Shown here: piece by piece, positions 62,569-64,000 of the stretch | Layout of the letters: each line of letters starts with the position of its first letter | Position numbering within the stretch: position 1 is the stretch's first letter | Assembly (NCBI RefSeq): GCF_900291015.1 | Contig: NZ_OLKL01000029.1 | Span: 1 to 64,000 of the forward strand | Length of the DNA: 64,000 nt | Source: Pseudomonas persica | GTDB taxonomy: Bacteria > Pseudomonadota > Gammaproteobacteria > Pseudomonadales > Pseudomonadaceae | Direction: 5' to 3' | Program-made: the position numbers and the translations under genes | Notes under the pieces: generated by a model | Told to the model about the DNA's origin: nothing | The model's input: the letters and a program-made list of their open reading frames with translations, nothing else | The model's database searches: none

Positions 62569-63021
62569 GCGGCAGATTTACCTGTTCCTAGCTTGGCTCG
62601 CTTAACCCGATGATCTAACAATTGATTTTAGTTTGCCACTACTCAAGGTGTGACGTTTTGTGTGGGAATGGGGTTGTGAGCGCGGAAGGAATTCATTTGG
62701 ATTGATTCGTGTCTGAATGGCCATTCAGTAGGGTGTGTTATGCATAAATCGACGTCTTGGCCGAAGGCCGCTGCCCTCTGTGAGTTTTCCTAAAAAAGGC
62801 GTCGCCGGGAGGTAGTGATGGCCGGGGCACGTATGCGAACACACATGGGGTCAATCGAGTAGCTGGTTCATCCACATGCTGGCGAATTGAGCAAAAGACT
62901 TCTGTTCAATTTCTGAGAAAGGGTCGGACGGCCGATTAGCGGGGCCACTGGTCGGTTCAGCGGCGAAGCTTTGGTTTTGAGGTTGTCATCGATGTCGCGC
63001 ACCTCGCACGGGATTAAGACA
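62569..63021. promoter_or_regulatory. Upstream region of the defence operon
   Basis: This 453-base stretch lies between the double-HTH regulator and the first gene of the five-gene operon and should hold the operon promoter. It contains the 16-base palindrome at 62713-62728. No gene, RNA or attachment site is recognisable. Short frames here have no ribosome site. Confidence 0.5.
62713..62728. promoter_or_regulatory. 16-bp perfect palindrome CTGAATGGCCATTCAG
   Basis: The palindrome lies 145 bases upstream of the endonuclease start and 294 bases from the HTH regulator's stop. It is a candidate operator for the defence operon, probably read by the adjacent regulator. Confidence 0.55.
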
Positions 63022-63525
63022 TCATTCCTTGCGCCAGTAACGGCTAACAGTAGAACGAGGGATGCCCAACAGCTTTATCACCTCAGCCTGGGTCTTACCT
63101 TCAGATCTCAGCTCGCGTACTTTTTTCAGGTTTTCCTCGGCGCTGCGAGTACGGGGATGCACTTTTTTTGCCGGTGCCTCGGGAAGAGGTGCGTTGAGAA
63201 GCTCCATAGCCTTGAGCTCTTCTAGCACCAGGTTGAGGATGTCCTTAGGCGTCTTCTGCTCATCTGACGCATGTACGAGCGCCAAGAAGGTCAACGGGTG
63301 CACGCTTAGTGACTTAGCCAGGGCTCGATTCGTTTCCAGTGTGGGATTGGATTGACGGCCTTCTAAGCGGCTGACCTGCGACTGGGTCACCCCGCCGGCG
63401 ACATCGTATTGAGACAGCTGCTGCTGCTCTCTCAGCAGTTGCAGAACCGCTGCATAGGCTTCACGCAGGCCCATTTCTTCCGCCCTGATAAAAGTGGACG
63501 GTATGCCGCGTTTGCGTGATCTCAT
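63022..63525 (-). CDS. Double-HTH regulator (XRE domain plus Hin-type HTH)
   Basis: A 167-residue protein with an XRE-type HTH at about residues 25-80 (LSQYDVAGGVTQSQVSRLEG, then RQSNPTLETNRALAKSL). A linker rich in Leu and Pro follows, and then a second HTH near 128-165 (EENLKKVRELRSEGKTQAEV, then IKLLGIPRSTVSRYWRKE) like that of resolvases and Hin. Two start choices exist: ATG 63525, which has no ribosome site but an AT-rich TATATA just before it, and ATG 63474, which has GGAAG two bases away. It is likely the regulator of the downstream defence operon, which is co-directional. Confidence 0.82.
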   Translation of the reverse strand: MRSRKRGIPSTFIRAEEMGLREAYAAVLQLLREQQQLSQYDVAGGVTQSQVSRLEGRQSNPTLETNRALAKSLSVHPLTFLALVHASDEQKTPKDILNLVLEELKAMELLNAPLPEAPAKKVHPRTRSAEENLKKVRELRSEGKTQAEVIKLLGIPRSTVSRYWRKE

Positions 63526-63661
63526 TCAAATGTATATATTCATCGTTGTGGGATCTGGCTGGCTAATCAGCCACCTGCTTGGCGCTTGTCTTTGCAGAGA
63601 ATGCTGAAAGGCTGGTGTCCGATAACGCTTTCAATATACGGCTAACTCACGAGGGGGCACC

Positions 63662-64000
63662 GTGAAATCCAGCGATTTTGAGCTGTTGGCTAGCCAGCAG
63701 TCCCCCGCGGAAACACCACCAGGTTCAGTGCCTGCCACTGTGGAGCGGGCGATGGCCATAAATTTTGGCATCGCTATCACGGGGTTCCTTTGCTGCGCTT
63801 TGTACGACCATTCAATCAATTGTCTAGTGGGCATTGTGTATCGCGAGAGCCGCGGTCGGTTCCGAGATGGTTCGACAATCCGAACGTCCCCATTGGGAAA
63901 GCGCCTGGAGCATGGTGCGTACCATCTGTTTGAGACCAGGAGTGGAAGCGTCTATGTCGTCTGCGACTGGGCGCTGAAAGGTGGAAGCCCTCAGTTCGAG
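63662..64000 (+). CDS. Unrecognised protein, cut by the window end
   Basis: A frame starting at the GTG at 63662, after a good GAGGGGGCACC ribosome site, stays open for 113 codons to the window edge. It begins MKSSDFELLASQQSPAETPP and has a hydrophobic stretch (AINFGIAITGFLCCALY) near residues 32-48. A basic, Gly/Arg-rich segment follows (VYRESRGRFRDGSTIRTSPL). I do not recognise a family. It is divergent from the HTH regulator, 136 bases away, and may be part of the mobile block. It could encode a membrane or plasmid-type protein. Confidence 0.6.
   Translation, partial: MKSSDFELLASQQSPAETPPGSVPATVERAMAINFGIAITGFLCCALYDHSINCLVGIVYRESRGRFRDGSTIRTSPLGKRLEHGAYHLFETRSGSVYVVCDWALKGGSPQFE

Overview
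The window looks like chromosome of a Pseudomonas putida-group bacterium. The evidence is high-GC coding sequence, Pseudomonas-only small families (DUF1652, DUF3203), a PQQ glucose dehydrogenase next to an OprB porin, and many paired copies of the REP element typical of P. putida (core GCGGGTTTACCCGC). From 1 to about 52 kb the content is ordinary chromosomal accessory and metabolic DNA. From about 52.1 kb to the end the composition by eye becomes less GC-rich and the genes are of conflict or mobile-DNA type.

Region by region: 0.3-6.1 kb holds a MHYT-GGDEF-EAL c-di-GMP protein, two small DUF proteins, phosphoglucomutase and the deletion-scarred remains of an ECF-sigma/TonB-receptor locus. 6.3-10.2 kb is a nitrogen-compound cluster (RidA, flavin monooxygenase, DUF1028 Ntn-hydrolase, ArgE-type deacetylase). 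10.3-14.1 kb is periplasmic glucose uptake and oxidation (OprB, Gcd). 14.3-24 kb carries regulators (two LysR, one GlxA-type AraC), exporters (MFS, LysE, AEC), a secreted CAP protein and a quaternary-amine ABC transporter without a local ATPase. 24-31 kb holds an unusual S8 protease, a chemoreceptor, a NhaC-type antiporter and an orphan FecR. 31-37 kb is an acyl-CoA dehydrogenase/acyl-CoA ligase pair divergent from a PAS kinase/FixJ-type regulator. 37-40 kb is a MarR-EmrA-EmrB efflux operon with a visible operator. 40.2-43.8 kb is a reduced RnfC-RnfD plus ApbE flavinylation module. 44-51 kb holds an SDR, a receiver-domain remnant, a MocR regulator, CcoG, DUF3203, MgtC, HMG-CoA lyase with a MerR regulator, and YjbR.

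51.2-53.1 kb carries two tandem paralogous LysR genes separated by a cluster of four TGATCA palindromes. It forms the edge of the most interesting block, 53.4-62.6 kb. That block is five co-directional genes with overlapping or near-abutting ends: a PD-(D/E)xK endonuclease with a zinc ribbon, a DinG-type Fe-S helicase, a pPIWI-RE (prokaryotic Argonaute/PIWI-like) protein, an OLD-family ATPase-TOPRIM nuclease and a compact UvrD-like helicase. I read it as a complete three-gene pPIWI-RE island fused transcriptionally to a Gabija-like pair, a compound anti-invader system. Upstream lie a 16-bp perfect palindrome, a double-HTH regulator and a gene that runs off the window end.

No rRNA, tRNA, CRISPR array, intact insertion sequence or integrase was found.
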